Shown here piece by piece: positions 1 to 8,663 of a DNA stretch of 64,000 bases. Both the position numbers and the translations under genes were made by a program. Source of the DNA: Mycolicibacterium llatzerense. Lineage in GTDB: Bacteria; Actinomycetota; Actinomycetes; Mycobacteriales; Mycobacteriaceae. The stretch is from contig NZ_JXST01000022.1 in the NCBI RefSeq assembly GCF_000878195.1, positions 46,011 to 110,010 of the forward strand. Direction: 5' to 3'. Each line of letters opens with the position of its first letter. Positions within the stretch are counted from its first letter, which is position 1. Under the pieces are notes generated by a model. That model made no database searches. It saw only the letters and a list, made by a program, of their open reading frames with translations, and was not told the origin of the DNA.

Positions 1-1
1 G

Positions 2-838
2 CTGCTCGAAGCCGCTGATTCAACCGAGGACGTCTTGGCAGCACTCGTCACCGGCGAACGAACCGCGGCGGCGATCCTCGGACTCGACGGCGGTCCGTGG
101 GCACCCGGTACCCCGATCGTTACCGCCACCCGCATCGACAGCGGGTGGACATTGCGCGGAACCGCACGACATGTGCTCGGCGCTCAACACGCCGACGAAC
201 TAGTCGTCGTCGCTCTGCCCGACTACAGCGACGAGCCGGCAGTCTTCATCCTCCACGCCGACACCGAGGGCGTCACCCGCACGCCCGAGCGCGTACTTGA
301 CGCCACCCGGCCGATGGCCACGGTTTGTTTCACCGCCAGTCACGCCCGGAGACTCGCCGGCCCGCGACCCGCTGCTGTTGCGATCGCCAGGGCCGTGCAC
401 CGAGCTATCGCAGTGCTCTCTGCCGAGCAGGTGGGTAGTCACGAACGGGTTCTGGAAATCGCCGTGGACTACGCCCGCACCCGAACCCAATTTGGTCGCG
501 CCATCGGCAGCTTCCAGGCCGTCAAACACCGCTGCGCCGATATGCTCGTGAACCTTGAATGGTCACGGTCGGCGTCGCACGCGGCGTTGCAAGCTGCCGA
601 TGATGTTGGCGACGGCGCAGCCGGAGAACTCGAGTGGCGCGCAAGCATGGCCAAAGCGGTGTGCTCAGAAGCGTTGCGCGACGCAACACATGCCAACTTA
701 CAAATCCACGGTGGCATCGGCTTCACGTGGGAGGACGCCGCGCATCTCTATCTCCGGCGGGCCCGGACCGACGAAGTCCTGTTCGGGCGCCCCTCGCTGC
801 ACTGGGAGCAGCTGAGAGACAAGGCCGAATTGCTATGA
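2..838 (+). CDS. Acyl-CoA dehydrogenase, small (RTQFG-bearing) subunit, 5' truncated by window edge
   Basis: The frame is open to the left edge (L-L-E-A-A-D before the first TTG at 35), so the true start lies outside the window. The visible 278 residues are the middle and C-terminal helical domain of an acyl-CoA dehydrogenase. They carry the FAD-contacting motif Y-A-R-T-R-T-Q-F-G near residue 160 and the C-terminal I-H-G-G-I-G-F-T-W-E motif. In actinobacterial heteromeric enzymes such as the steroid FadE28/FadE29 pair, the two subunits divide the cofactor-binding motifs. The next gene lacks RTQFG, so the two probably form an alpha2beta2 enzyme that introduces a double bond into an acyl-CoA. 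The substrate is not visible from sequence. Confidence 0.85.
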   Translation: MLEAADSTEDVLAALVTGERTAAAILGLDGGPWAPGTPIVTATRIDSGWTLRGTARHVLGAQHADELVVVALPDYSDEPAVFILHADTEGVTRTPERVLDATRPMATVCFTASHARRLAGPRPAAVAIARAVHRAIAVLSAEQVGSHERVLEIAVDYARTRTQFGRAIGSFQAVKHRCADMLVNLEWSRSASHAALQAADDVGDGAAGELEWRASMAKAVCSEALRDATHANLQIHGGIGFTWEDAAHLYLRRARTDEVLFGRPSLHWEQLRDKAELL

Positions 839-887
839 CCGCCAACCGAATCGACGACGCCACAGCTCCCGGCGGAAATGCGGGCCG

Positions 888-2024
888 ATGATGGAACCCA
901 AAGAAGACGCTGAGGCGATCCGTGCGGAAATCCGCCAATTCTTGGTCTCCGCGCCCAAGCCGGACGGGTTGCGCAATTATGGCCCCACTCCCACCGACGA
1001 CGACGTCGCCCCTGGCCGGCAGTGGCATCGCTATCTCGCCGAACACGGCTACGCCTGCCTGCACTGGCCGACCCAGCACGGCGGGCAGGACGCGTCCGTC
1101 TTGCGCCAAGCGATTTTCGCTGAAGAATGTGCTCGCGCCGGGGTCCCCCGGCAGCTCGGAATTACCGCGATCGACTTGGTCGGGCCCATCCTCGTCCACT
1201 TCGGCACAGCCCTACAGCAGAGCCGATACCTGGAGTCGATCCGGCTCGGCGAGCACGTGTGGACCCAGCTGTTCTCCGAACCAGGTGCCGGGTCCGACCT
1301 CGCCGGCGTCCGCACACGCGCCGAGAAGACAACAACGGGATGGCGTGTCAACGGCCAAAAGGTGTGGAGCTCAGCAGCCAACTCAGCGCAATACGGTCTG
1401 CTGCTGGCACGCACCGGTACCGACAGCCATCACGGCCTCAGCATGTTCGTCGTGCCGATGGACGCAGCCGGCGTAACCGTGCGGCCGGTGATCCAGATCG
1501 ACGGCGAGAGCAAGTTCAACGAAGTCTTCCTCGACGAAGTCGAACTTGACGAAGACGCCTTGATCGGCCAAACCGGACAAGGCTGGCAGCTCGCCATGTT
1601 CACCCTCGGCCGCGAACGGCTGACGCTGGGCTCCCAAGCGGTATCGATGTTCAAACAACACGCGCAGATGGCTCAGGCAGCGCGCGACCGCGGACTTTTG
1701 GATCCCGTGCTCGCGAGGTCGCTCACCCGGCTCTGGACGAAAATGTGGCTACTACGGGCCACGTGGCAGCGCGCCGTCGAGCACGGTGACCTCGCCTCAC
1801 CAGCTTTCTCAGTGCTCAAACTCATGACCTCGGAAACCGACCGCGACCTCGGAGACTTGGCCACAGATGTGCTCGGCACGGACGCCTGCGCGCATTCCGA
1901 CGACAACGACCTGGTTCACAGCATGTTGGTCGGCCGCGCCCAGACCATCCTGGGCGGAACCAGCGAAATCCAGCGCAACGTCCTCGGCGAACGCGTCCTG
2001 GGCCTTCCCAAAGAACCACGCTGA
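888..2024 (+). CDS. Acyl-CoA dehydrogenase, large (partner) subunit
   Basis: 378 residues from ATG 888; an adjacent ATG at 891 is equally possible. It contains the N-terminal motif F-S-E-P-G-A-G-S-D-L-A (about 129-139), N-G-Q-K-V-W-S-S (about 155-162) and the C-terminal signature G-G-T-S-E-I-Q-R-N, all typical of acyl-CoA dehydrogenases. The RTQFG loop found in most homomeric members is absent, and it is present in the gene 49 bases upstream. That fits a split heterotetrameric enzyme like those of bacterial steroid side-chain degradation. It is co-directional with, and probably cotranscribed with, the flanking genes. Confidence 0.88.
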   Translation: MMEPKEDAEAIRAEIRQFLVSAPKPDGLRNYGPTPTDDDVAPGRQWHRYLAEHGYACLHWPTQHGGQDASVLRQAIFAEECARAGVPRQLGITAIDLVGPILVHFGTALQQSRYLESIRLGEHVWTQLFSEPGAGSDLAGVRTRAEKTTTGWRVNGQKVWSSAANSAQYGLLLARTGTDSHHGLSMFVVPMDAAGVTVRPVIQIDGESKFNEVFLDEVELDEDALIGQTGQGWQLAMFTLGRERLTLGSQAVSMFKQHAQMAQAARDRGLLDPVLARSLTRLWTKMWLLRATWQRAVEHGDLASPAFSVLKLMTSETDRDLGDLATDVLGTDACAHSDDNDLVHSMLVGRAQTILGGTSEIQRNVLGERVLGLPKEPR

Positions 2025-2077
2025 CGCCGCCCGCATCTCACCGTCCAATACTGCGTAAGGCTAAGGAGCCAAATCCC

Positions 2078-2986
2078 ATGACCGCACCTTTGAGCGGGCA
2101 AGTCGTCCTTGTTACCGGCGGCGGACGCGGCATCGGACGCAGCCACTGCCTGGCTCTGGCCGGGCTCGGCGCCGCCGTCGTCGTGAATGACCCCGGGGTC
2201 AGCCGCGACGGCAGTGGCGGCCAACCCGCACCGGCGGCAGCCGTCGTCGAGGAGATCAAAGCCGCCGGCGGAAGCGCCATTGCCCACACCGGTTCCGTGT
2301 CATCGTGGTCCGACGCTGCCGACATGATCTCCGCAGCGATCGACACCTTTGGCACGCTGACCGGGGTGGTCAACAACGCCGGCATCCTGCGCGACGCCAC
2401 CGTGGCGACCAGCACCGAAGAGGATTGGGATGCTGTGATCGCAGTGCACCTGAAGGGCACGTTCGCCGTCACCAGACACGCCTGTGCGTACTGGCGTGGC
2501 CAATCGAAATCCGGCCGCCAGGTCGACGCGCACGTCGTCAACACCACCTCAGGTGCCGGTTTGTGGGGCAACGTAGGGCAATGCGCGTACGGGGCCGCGA
2601 AAGCAGCCATAGCGAACCTGACTGTCGTCACCGCGCTCGAGGCGCGTCGCTACGGCGTTGCGGTGAACGCGATCTCGCCCCTGGCGGTGACCCGAATCAG
2701 TGAGGATTTCTTCGGTGCCCACCAGGCCGCTGACGCTGCATTCGACCCAGCCCGCAGTTCACCGGTGGTGGCGTGGTTGCAGTCACCGGAGTCCTCCTGG
2801 CTGACCGGGCAGATCCTGCGCATCAACGGTGCTCAGCTCACCAAGGTGGAAGGATTTACGGAAGCTGCGAGCTGCTATCACGCCAGTAACGGAGAGTCGC
2901 TGCAGTACAACGAAATTGGTGATGCTGCCAGCTGGCTCTACGGTACCGCGCCCCGTGGTCTCGCGGGTCCGCTCCCCCACATCTGA
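2078..2986 (+). CDS. Short-chain dehydrogenase/reductase (3-hydroxyacyl-CoA or hydroxysteroid dehydrogenase-like)
   Basis: 302 residues, with AAGGAG about 10 bases before ATG 2078. The Rossmann motif is T-G-G-G-R-G-I-G (about 13-20), NNAG is at about 98-101, and the catalytic residues are Ser157, Tyr170 and Lys174 (Y-G-A-A-K). The N-D-P-G-V-S-R-D-G-S-G insertion after the second strand is typical of the dehydrogenase domain of peroxisomal multifunctional enzyme type 2 and of actinobacterial Hsd4A-like proteins. Likely role: NAD-dependent oxidation of a 3-hydroxyacyl-CoA made by the neighbouring dehydrogenases and a hydratase. The assignment to a specific substrate is inference. Confidence 0.85.
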   Translation: MTAPLSGQVVLVTGGGRGIGRSHCLALAGLGAAVVVNDPGVSRDGSGGQPAPAAAVVEEIKAAGGSAIAHTGSVSSWSDAADMISAAIDTFGTLTGVVNNAGILRDATVATSTEEDWDAVIAVHLKGTFAVTRHACAYWRGQSKSGRQVDAHVVNTTSGAGLWGNVGQCAYGAAKAAIANLTVVTALEARRYGVAVNAISPLAVTRISEDFFGAHQAADAAFDPARSSPVVAWLQSPESSWLTGQILRINGAQLTKVEGFTEAASCYHASNGESLQYNEIGDAASWLYGTAPRGLAGPLPHI

Positions 2987-3050
2987 CCCGACAGGGCCAG
3001 GACCCGAAAAGCCCGGGGCCGCCGCGGCCCTACCAGAGCGAGGAGAAGCG

Positions 3051-4256
3051 ATGCCCGTACCCGCCGACGGCACCTGTACCGACCGTGCTCGGGCTTACCA
3101 CCTAGACCTCGCGCACTACCGGCACGAGTTCCGCCGCTATCTGCGTCACTTGGAGTGGTCCACCCAATGGCGCGACACTCCACACACCAGTGCCGAATCG
3201 GCAATGGCCCACGGCGCTACCGTGCTAGCCCGACTCCACCAGGCCGGCTGGAACCGCTACGGCTGGCCCGAACACGCAGGTGGATTGGGCGGCAACGAAT
3301 TACACCGTGCCGTGTACTACGAAGAACTCGGTCACGCCATGCTCCCGGTACCCGCCCAGCACTGGACGTTGGAAACCCTGGGCCCCGCTCTCATCAAATT
3401 CGCCCCCGCGCTGGCGTCGGCATATCTACCTGGCTATCTCCGCGGCGCCGAGTGGTGGGGGCAGTGCTTCTCAGAGCCGGAAGCCGGCAGTGACCTGGCA
3501 GCATTGCGGACCCGCGGCACCGACGACGGTCGCGGCGGACTCATCGTCAACGGTCAGAAGATATGGACCAGTCAAGGCCCGACCGCGACCCGGCTGCTCG
3601 CGCTCGTACGTACCGGTACCACCGAAAGCCGCCACCGTGGTTTGACGATGGTGCTGGTCGACGCCGATACCCCCGGCGTCACCGTACGTCCGATCGCCTT
3701 GGCCAGCGGACGCCGCGAACTCGCTGAGGTGTTCTTTGACCACGTCAGGGTGCCCAACACCCGAATCGTCGGCGAAATCGACGGCGGCTGGGCCGTCGCA
3801 ATGCATCTCATGCAATACGAACGAGGCATGTACGGATACGCAGTACTGACCAGCGCGCTGACAGAACTTGGGCGGCTGCGCACGCACATCAGTGCCTACG
3901 GCGCCTCGCCCGCGCAACGTGAACGATTCGCCCGCACATATGTCGCGGTGCTGGCCGCCCAGGCCCGCACCGCCGACACAGTGCACAAACTGGCCGACGC
4001 CAGCGTCGTCGGCCCCGGCAGCAGCATTGACAAACTGTTGTTCAGCAAAGCTGAAAAGGCTGTCCATGAACTGATTTTCGAGATCAAGCACGACTTCATC
4101 GTCACCGGCGCTCCGTCCGGCACCCCCGAAGAGCGGAACCACGCCCGCGCTGACTGGTGGTACTCGAGAGCGGCAACCATCATGGGCGGTACCGCCGAAG
4201 TGCAACGCGGCATCATCGCCGACCACATCCTGCAGCTGCCTAGGGAGAAACGCTGA
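3051..4256 (+). CDS. Acyl-CoA dehydrogenase, large subunit of second pair
   Basis: The frame is open further upstream, to 2829, but that part overlaps the SDR gene. The ATG at 3051 follows GGAGAAG, so I place the start there (401 residues). Motifs are F-S-E-P-E-A-G-S-D-L-A-A, N-G-Q-K-I-W-T-S and the C-terminal G-G-T-A-E-V-Q-R-G. It lacks RTQFG. Its stop codon overlaps the start of the following small subunit (TGATG), which implies translational coupling and a heteromeric enzyme. Confidence 0.87.
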   Translation: MPVPADGTCTDRARAYHLDLAHYRHEFRRYLRHLEWSTQWRDTPHTSAESAMAHGATVLARLHQAGWNRYGWPEHAGGLGGNELHRAVYYEELGHAMLPVPAQHWTLETLGPALIKFAPALASAYLPGYLRGAEWWGQCFSEPEAGSDLAALRTRGTDDGRGGLIVNGQKIWTSQGPTATRLLALVRTGTTESRHRGLTMVLVDADTPGVTVRPIALASGRRELAEVFFDHVRVPNTRIVGEIDGGWAVAMHLMQYERGMYGYAVLTSALTELGRLRTHISAYGASPAQRERFARTYVAVLAAQARTADTVHKLADASVVGPGSSIDKLLFSKAEKAVHELIFEIKHDFIVTGAPSGTPEERNHARADWWYSRAATIMGGTAEVQRGIIADHILQLPREKR

Positions 4257-5227
4257 TGCCCACTATCGATGACGACGCTTGGCCGATGGTCGAAGAAGCC
4301 ATCTTGCGCCTTTTTGCGGGCCTACCCGCCGGAGAGCATCTAAGGCTTGGGCAACGGTTGGTCGAAATGGGTTGGGAGGAAATCGAATCGGAATATCCGA
4401 TCGAATCCGTCGAGCTACTGTTTCGCGCGCAGGGCCGACACCTCGCACAAACTGACTGCCTCGACCGAGTGATGCTCGCGGAGCTGAGACCCGCCATTCA
4501 CGGCGCCGCCGACTCAGTCCTACTACCGCTCCCTGACACCGTTGTGCCCGACCGACAGCAGGTCACCGGAATTGTGCTGGGCCCGCTGCACGGACGGGTC
4601 GCGGTTCCGGTGCTCGGTCCGCACGGGGCCATAACTTTGGCCGTCATCGACGCCCAGCATCTCCGTGGCGTCGCCCTCGACACTTTCGACCCGACCACTC
4701 GTTGGACTCGCGTGTGGGGCCCGCGTCCGATCACTGCCTCCGTCGACGCCACCCCGGAGTGGAATCGCGCGATTGCCGCCGCACATCGCGCATTGGCCAC
4801 CGAGTTGACCGCGGTTACCGAACAAGCTCTTCAGATCGCAGTGGAACACGTGGCGGTTCGCACACAATTCGGAACCGCAATCGGCGCGTTTCAATCCCCT
4901 CGTCATCTGTTGGCCGATGCCTGGGCTGACTTGGCCGCTGCCCAAGCCTTGACCACGAACGCATGGCGCTATGGCGGACTGCTCTCGGCGCAGGTGGCCA
5001 AGGCCGCAGCCGGCCGCGCCCACCGCGTCGCCGCAGACGCGGCGATGCAAGTCTGCGGAGCGATCGGATTGACTGCCGAGCACCCACTGCACCGCTGCGT
5101 CACCCGAGGCGTGCAGCTCGACGCGTTGTGCGGTTCCTACTCTCAGCTTGAGACGCAGTTGGCCGAGCAGCTTTTCGCGACCGATGACGCCCAAGCCGCC
5201 CTGCCTGCGGTCATCGCCTGCGGCTGA
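4256..5227 (+). CDS. Acyl-CoA dehydrogenase, small subunit of second pair
   Basis: 323 residues. The start overlaps the upstream stop by one base. The N-terminal third is poorly conserved. The C-terminal half is a typical acyl-CoA dehydrogenase helical domain with H-V-A-V-R-T-Q-F-G-T-A-I-G-A-F-Q and A-M-Q-V-C-G-A-I-G-L-T-A-E-H. It supplies the RTQFG loop missing from the upstream large subunit. A strong hairpin directly downstream (5260-5291) ends this transcription unit. Confidence 0.86.
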   Translation: MPTIDDDAWPMVEEAILRLFAGLPAGEHLRLGQRLVEMGWEEIESEYPIESVELLFRAQGRHLAQTDCLDRVMLAELRPAIHGAADSVLLPLPDTVVPDRQQVTGIVLGPLHGRVAVPVLGPHGAITLAVIDAQHLRGVALDTFDPTTRWTRVWGPRPITASVDATPEWNRAIAAAHRALATELTAVTEQALQIAVEHVAVRTQFGTAIGAFQSPRHLLADAWADLAAAQALTTNAWRYGGLLSAQVAKAAAGRAHRVAADAAMQVCGAIGLTAEHPLHRCVTRGVQLDALCGSYSQLETQLAEQLFATDDAQAALPAVIACG

Positions 5228-5259
5228 CCACAGACTCCTCCGAATGCAAATTCCATCCG

Positions 5260-5291
5260 ATGCTGGCGGGCACCTTGGCGCCCGCCAGCAT
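5260..5291. terminator. Hairpin between convergent genes
   Basis: Perfect 12-base arms ATGCTGGCGGGC (5260-5271) and GCCCGCCAGCAT (5280-5291) with an 8-base loop. It lies between the stop of the plus-strand dehydrogenase and the stop of the minus-strand thiolase, so it probably terminates both transcripts. There is no long T-run, as is usual for mycobacterial terminators. Confidence 0.7.
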
Positions 5292-5298
5292 TCGGCCC

Positions 5299-6459
5299 CT
5301 ACCCCCTGTCGGCAGACAGGATCGTGACTGCAGCCACCGCGGTCGGTCCACCGACGTTGTGCGCCAGACCAATACGGGCACCGTCTACCTGGTTCACCGC
5401 CTCGCCACGTAGTTGACTGAACAGTTCGTAGCACTGAGCGACGCCCGTTGCGCCCGGTGGATGTCCCTTGGCCTTGAGGCCTCCGCTGGGGTTGACCGGC
5501 AGCGCACCGCCAACATAGGTCTGGCCTGACTCGATCAACTTGTAGGCCATATGGCGTTCAGCGAAGCCGAGGTCCTCGTAGCTGATCAGTTCTACTCCGG
5601 TAAAGCAGTCATGCACCTCGGCCACGTCGATATCGTGCGGACCGATACCCGCCATGGACATAGCAGCCTTTGCCGCGCGTACCGTCGCGGGGAACGAGGT
5701 CATGTCGTCCTTGTGCTGATGCATCACCTTGTCCATGCCCAGCCCAACACCACGAACCCAGACCGGTCGGTCCGTGTAACGGTCGACGACGTCTTCAGCA
5801 GCGAGAATTACCGCTGCGGCGCCGTCGCTCTGTGGGGTGCAGTCATACAACCCGAACGGGTCGACGACTATCGGCGCGGTCAGCGCCTGCTCGACAGTGA
5901 TCTCGTAGCGCAGCTGTGCCTTTGGGTTCTTGACCGCATGGAAGTGGTTCTTCACCGCCACCATCGCCATATGTTCCTTGGTGGCAGGCGATTCGTGCAG
6001 GTAACGGGTTACGTGAAGGGCGAAATTCGCCGGCGCTACCAGACCCAGCGGATAGTCCCAGGCATTGTCGCGGGTCAGCGTCGCCCATTCCCAGAAAGTC
6101 GAATTCGTCGCCGTTTCCCGCACTTTGTCCGCCCCGAGTACCAGCACCACGTCGTACAAGCCCGAAGCGATCGCGATCGCGCCATTACGAACGGCGTCAT
6201 TGCCTGTCGCACAAGCATTCTCGACCCTGCTAACCGGTATTTCGGTGAGATCGAGAGTATCGGCCACGATGCCCGTCGGGAACCCATCGCTGGTGGTCAG
6301 CTCGCCGAACCAGACAGCATCGATGTCAGCCTTTTCGATCCCCTTGTCGACATGTGCCGCCGCTTCGGCATAGGCCATCGGCACCAAATCTTTGAGACCC
6401 AGACCGAAATGTTCAGCGAACGGCGTCATCCCGGCCCCGACGATTGCAACGTTCCTCAT
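5299..6459 (-). CDS. Thiolase, SCP-x / lipid-transfer-protein type
   Basis: 386 residues. The thiolase nucleophile lies in V-E-N-A-C-A-T-G (Cys83). H-D-C-F (283-286, Cys285) and G-H-P-P-G-A-T-G (His333) are the other active-site elements of SCP2-type thiolases, and N-V-G-G replaces the C-terminal Cys motif of classical thiolases, as usual in this subfamily. It overlaps the upstream OB-fold gene by 4 bases, the arrangement seen for Ltp/DUF35 pairs in steroid degradation. It may cleave a 3-ketoacyl-CoA with CoA, or act as a retro-aldolase as Ltp2 does. The intact Cys/His set favours a true thiolase. Confidence 0.88.
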   Translation of the reverse strand: MRNVAIVGAGMTPFAEHFGLGLKDLVPMAYAEAAAHVDKGIEKADIDAVWFGELTTSDGFPTGIVADTLDLTEIPVSRVENACATGNDAVRNGAIAIASGLYDVVLVLGADKVRETATNSTFWEWATLTRDNAWDYPLGLVAPANFALHVTRYLHESPATKEHMAMVAVKNHFHAVKNPKAQLRYEITVEQALTAPIVVDPFGLYDCTPQSDGAAAVILAAEDVVDRYTDRPVWVRGVGLGMDKVMHQHKDDMTSFPATVRAAKAAMSMAGIGPHDIDVAEVHDCFTGVELISYEDLGFAERHMAYKLIESGQTYVGGALPVNPSGGLKAKGHPPGATGVAQCYELFSQLRGEAVNQVDGARIGLAHNVGGPTAVAAVTILSADRG

Positions 6460-7661
6460 GCTGCCACTCCTTGCTTTCCCGGCCAGAATGCATAGCCATA
6501 ATCTGGAATACCGGTCCGGACCGCGATCCTGCGGAACACCACCGCACCGGACTGTCCAACTGCCACCTCTCCGGCCGCTACGCCGGTCACTTTGAGCAAC
6601 ACCCGCACCGGGCTCTCGTCAAGTTGGACCACCGCCAATGAATAGGGTCCCGGCAAGTCGGGAACTGCGATCCTCACCGTTGTGTGGGTATAGACGGTGC
6701 CGGTGCGCGGCAGCGGCTGCATCCCATAAGGGGCCACCAGCTCGCCGGCCGAATCCACCCGCACTCGGGGCGGAAACACTGGTCGGGCCTCGATACCTGG
6801 CCGCTCTGCGAAAATTGCTGCCTCCCAGCGCAATTTCGACTCGAAGGCCCGCGCATAGGCGGCCAACGAGATCGGGATACCCGTCCCAGATGAACAGATG
6901 ACCGGCGGCAGCTCCCGGGCGGGTGGCTCGTCACGCACTACGAGCGCGGAGCCTTGGCCCAAGGACAACTCTGCCACCGTCACACTGGACTGCTCGACGG
7001 CAACTATCCAGCCCGCCGCCCGTCGTTCGATCCCCTCAGCGATCGAACGCAGCACCGCCGCACCGGAACTGGCGAACTCGGTGATCGCCGCAGACGCGTG
7101 CCACTGTGAATCCAACTGCGCCGCCTTTGCACCAACGATCCCGACCACGGGGCCCGGACCCGACAAATTCAGCTGTGCCAGAGCGCCCTGAACACCCAGG
7201 TTGCGTTCGAGTCGGGCATCGCCATAGACGTGCCGCACTCCATCACGGCCCCGCGCCACTGTCGGCAGGCTACGGCTCCGCCGGGCCAGTACCCGAAGCC
7301 GAGGCCCCGACGTTCCGGTCAATAGCGCGGCAGCACCACCTGACTCGTCGACTGCGATCAGCAGAGTGCTCTCAAATGCCTCTGCAACAAGGTCCAGAAC
7401 TGTCGGCGCTCCGCCGAGCACTTCGGTGACAGCCACCTCGGCGGGCAGCGACAACCCGGCCAACAGCACCGCCCCGTTTCCACCTTCCAGCAGCGGAAAA
7501 TCACGCGACACCAACACTACTCGGGTGGCAATGCCGGCTGGATCGGCCGCGCGTCCCGCAGCCACCGCCATCGTCACAGCATCTTCATCTGGCCCCGTCA
7601 CACGCTTGCCGCCGACTTGCCATGGCGGCAGATATGTCCCGATCGACACGACCGCGCTCAT
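6456..7661 (-). CDS. HMG-CoA-synthase-like / OB-fold (DUF35) fusion protein, thiolase partner
   Basis: 401 residues, with GGGG upstream of ATG 7661. The first roughly 270 residues resemble a thiolase/HMG-CoA-synthase fold (V-S-I-G-T-Y-L-P-P-W at the N terminus). The last roughly 120 resemble the DUF35 OB-fold (R-W-E-A-A-I-F onward, ending Y-A-F-W-P-G). In DUF35 proteins the OB-fold is normally preceded by a four-Cys zinc ribbon. Here the corresponding stretch (F-P-P-R-V-R-V) has no cysteines, and no catalytic Cys is visible in the N-terminal domain. It is probably a non-catalytic or scaffold partner that docks on the adjacent thiolase and channels acyl-CoA; that role is inferred from Ltp2/DUF35 complexes. 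Confidence 0.7.
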   Translation of the reverse strand: MSAVVSIGTYLPPWQVGGKRVTGPDEDAVTMAVAAGRAADPAGIATRVVLVSRDFPLLEGGNGAVLLAGLSLPAEVAVTEVLGGAPTVLDLVAEAFESTLLIAVDESGGAAALLTGTSGPRLRVLARRSRSLPTVARGRDGVRHVYGDARLERNLGVQGALAQLNLSGPGPVVGIVGAKAAQLDSQWHASAAITEFASSGAAVLRSIAEGIERRAAGWIVAVEQSSVTVAELSLGQGSALVVRDEPPARELPPVICSSGTGIPISLAAYARAFESKLRWEAAIFAERPGIEARPVFPPRVRVDSAGELVAPYGMQPLPRTGTVYTHTTVRIAVPDLPGPYSLAVVQLDESPVRVLLKVTGVAAGEVAVGQSGAVVFRRIAVRTGIPDYGYAFWPGKQGVAA

Positions 7662-7717
7662 TCGGGCCCCTTTTTTGGTTGGCGTGACGGGGTTGTTCCC
7701 TCATCACTCTTAGTAGG

Positions 7718-7743
7718 TATATAGTTATATCATTAACTATATA
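7718..7743. promoter_or_regulatory. Perfect AT-rich inverted repeat, likely operator
   Basis: Arms TATATAGTTA (7718-7727) and TAACTATATA (7734-7743) are exact reverse complements around a 6-base spacer. It stands out as AT-rich in GC-rich DNA and lies between the divergent thiolase operon and the SDR/dehydrogenase operon. It is well placed to control both; the GntR protein encoded at 10997 is the obvious candidate, but no binding is shown. Confidence 0.6.
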
Positions 7744-7788
7744 GCCAATTCGGGCGAGCTCACGCGAGCCGACGAAGGTAGGAGATCC

Positions 7789-8652
7789 GTGGAAAACACA
7801 ACACCGCGCACACTGAACAATCGCGTTGTCATCATCACCGGCGCCAGCCGCGGCATCGGGCGCGAAATCGCCATCCGAGCCGGGGCCGACGGCGCTCGTG
7901 TCGCGCTGCTGGCCAAGACGGCCACTCCGCACCCAAAGATCAGCGGAACTCTCACCGAGACAGCGCAAGCCGTCCGGGCCGCCGGCGGGCAAGCTCTATC
8001 ACTGGTGTGCGATGTGCGCGACGCCGCCAATGTTCACAACGCGGTTACCGAAGTGGTCGCCACCTTTGGCGCCATCGACGTAATCATCAACAACGCCGGC
8101 GCTCTGGACCTCCGCCGCACACCACAACTGCCACCGAGAAACTTCGAACGCCTGCTCGCCACAAACGTGGCAGGCCCATTCGCCCTTGTTCATGCCGCGT
8201 ACGACCATCTGCGTCGCTCTGAGGCTGCGCACATCCTCAATATCTCGCCGCCGTTGAACCTGCAACCCTCTTGGGTGGGAGCCCACGCCGGTCACACTGT
8301 CGGCAAGTACGCCGAAAGTCTGTTAACCCTCGGTTGGGCAGCCGAATTCGCGTCTGTCCCCATCGCGGTCAACTCACTGTGGCCCGCCACTACCGTCGCC
8401 AGCACCGGCATGATCACCGCGATGGGCGAAGACGTGGTGACGGCGCAGGCCCGGATCCCTCAGATCATGGCCGACGCCGCCCACGCGATCGTGACCCGAC
8501 CTGCCGGCAGCTGCAGCGGCCACTTCTACACCGACGAAGCCGTCCTGGCCGAAGAAGGTGTCACCGACTTCTCGCGCTACCGGCTCGCAGCCTCCGAGGA
8601 AGACCTTGCTCCAAACTTCTACCTGCCCGCTGCCGCGCTACCCACTGTGTAG
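7789..8652 (+). CDS. HSDL2-like short-chain dehydrogenase with His in place of catalytic Tyr
   Basis: 287 residues from ATG 7789. The cofactor motif T-G-A-S-R-G-I-G (about 17-24), N-N-A-G (about 101-104) and I-L-N-I-S-P-P-L-N-L (about 149-158) match the hydroxysteroid dehydrogenase-like 2 group. Aligning from the conserved Ser153, the YxxxK motif reads H-T-V-G-K (His169, Lys173), so the catalytic tyrosine is His. The E-E-G-V-T-D-F-S-R-Y tail also matches HSDL2. It either uses altered chemistry or is non-catalytic. It is the first gene of an operon with the third dehydrogenase pair. Confidence 0.82.
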   Translation: MENTTPRTLNNRVVIITGASRGIGREIAIRAGADGARVALLAKTATPHPKISGTLTETAQAVRAAGGQALSLVCDVRDAANVHNAVTEVVATFGAIDVIINNAGALDLRRTPQLPPRNFERLLATNVAGPFALVHAAYDHLRRSEAAHILNISPPLNLQPSWVGAHAGHTVGKYAESLLTLGWAAEFASVPIAVNSLWPATTVASTGMITAMGEDVVTAQARIPQIMADAAHAIVTRPAGSCSGHFYTDEAVLAEEGVTDFSRYRLAASEEDLAPNFYLPAAALPTV

Positions 8653-8663
8653 AGGTGAATCCG

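Noticed and set aside
5551..6495. 314-codon plus-strand frame antisense to the thiolase
   Set aside because: Arg/His/Val-rich translation with no motif, while the thiolase has all catalytic motifs.
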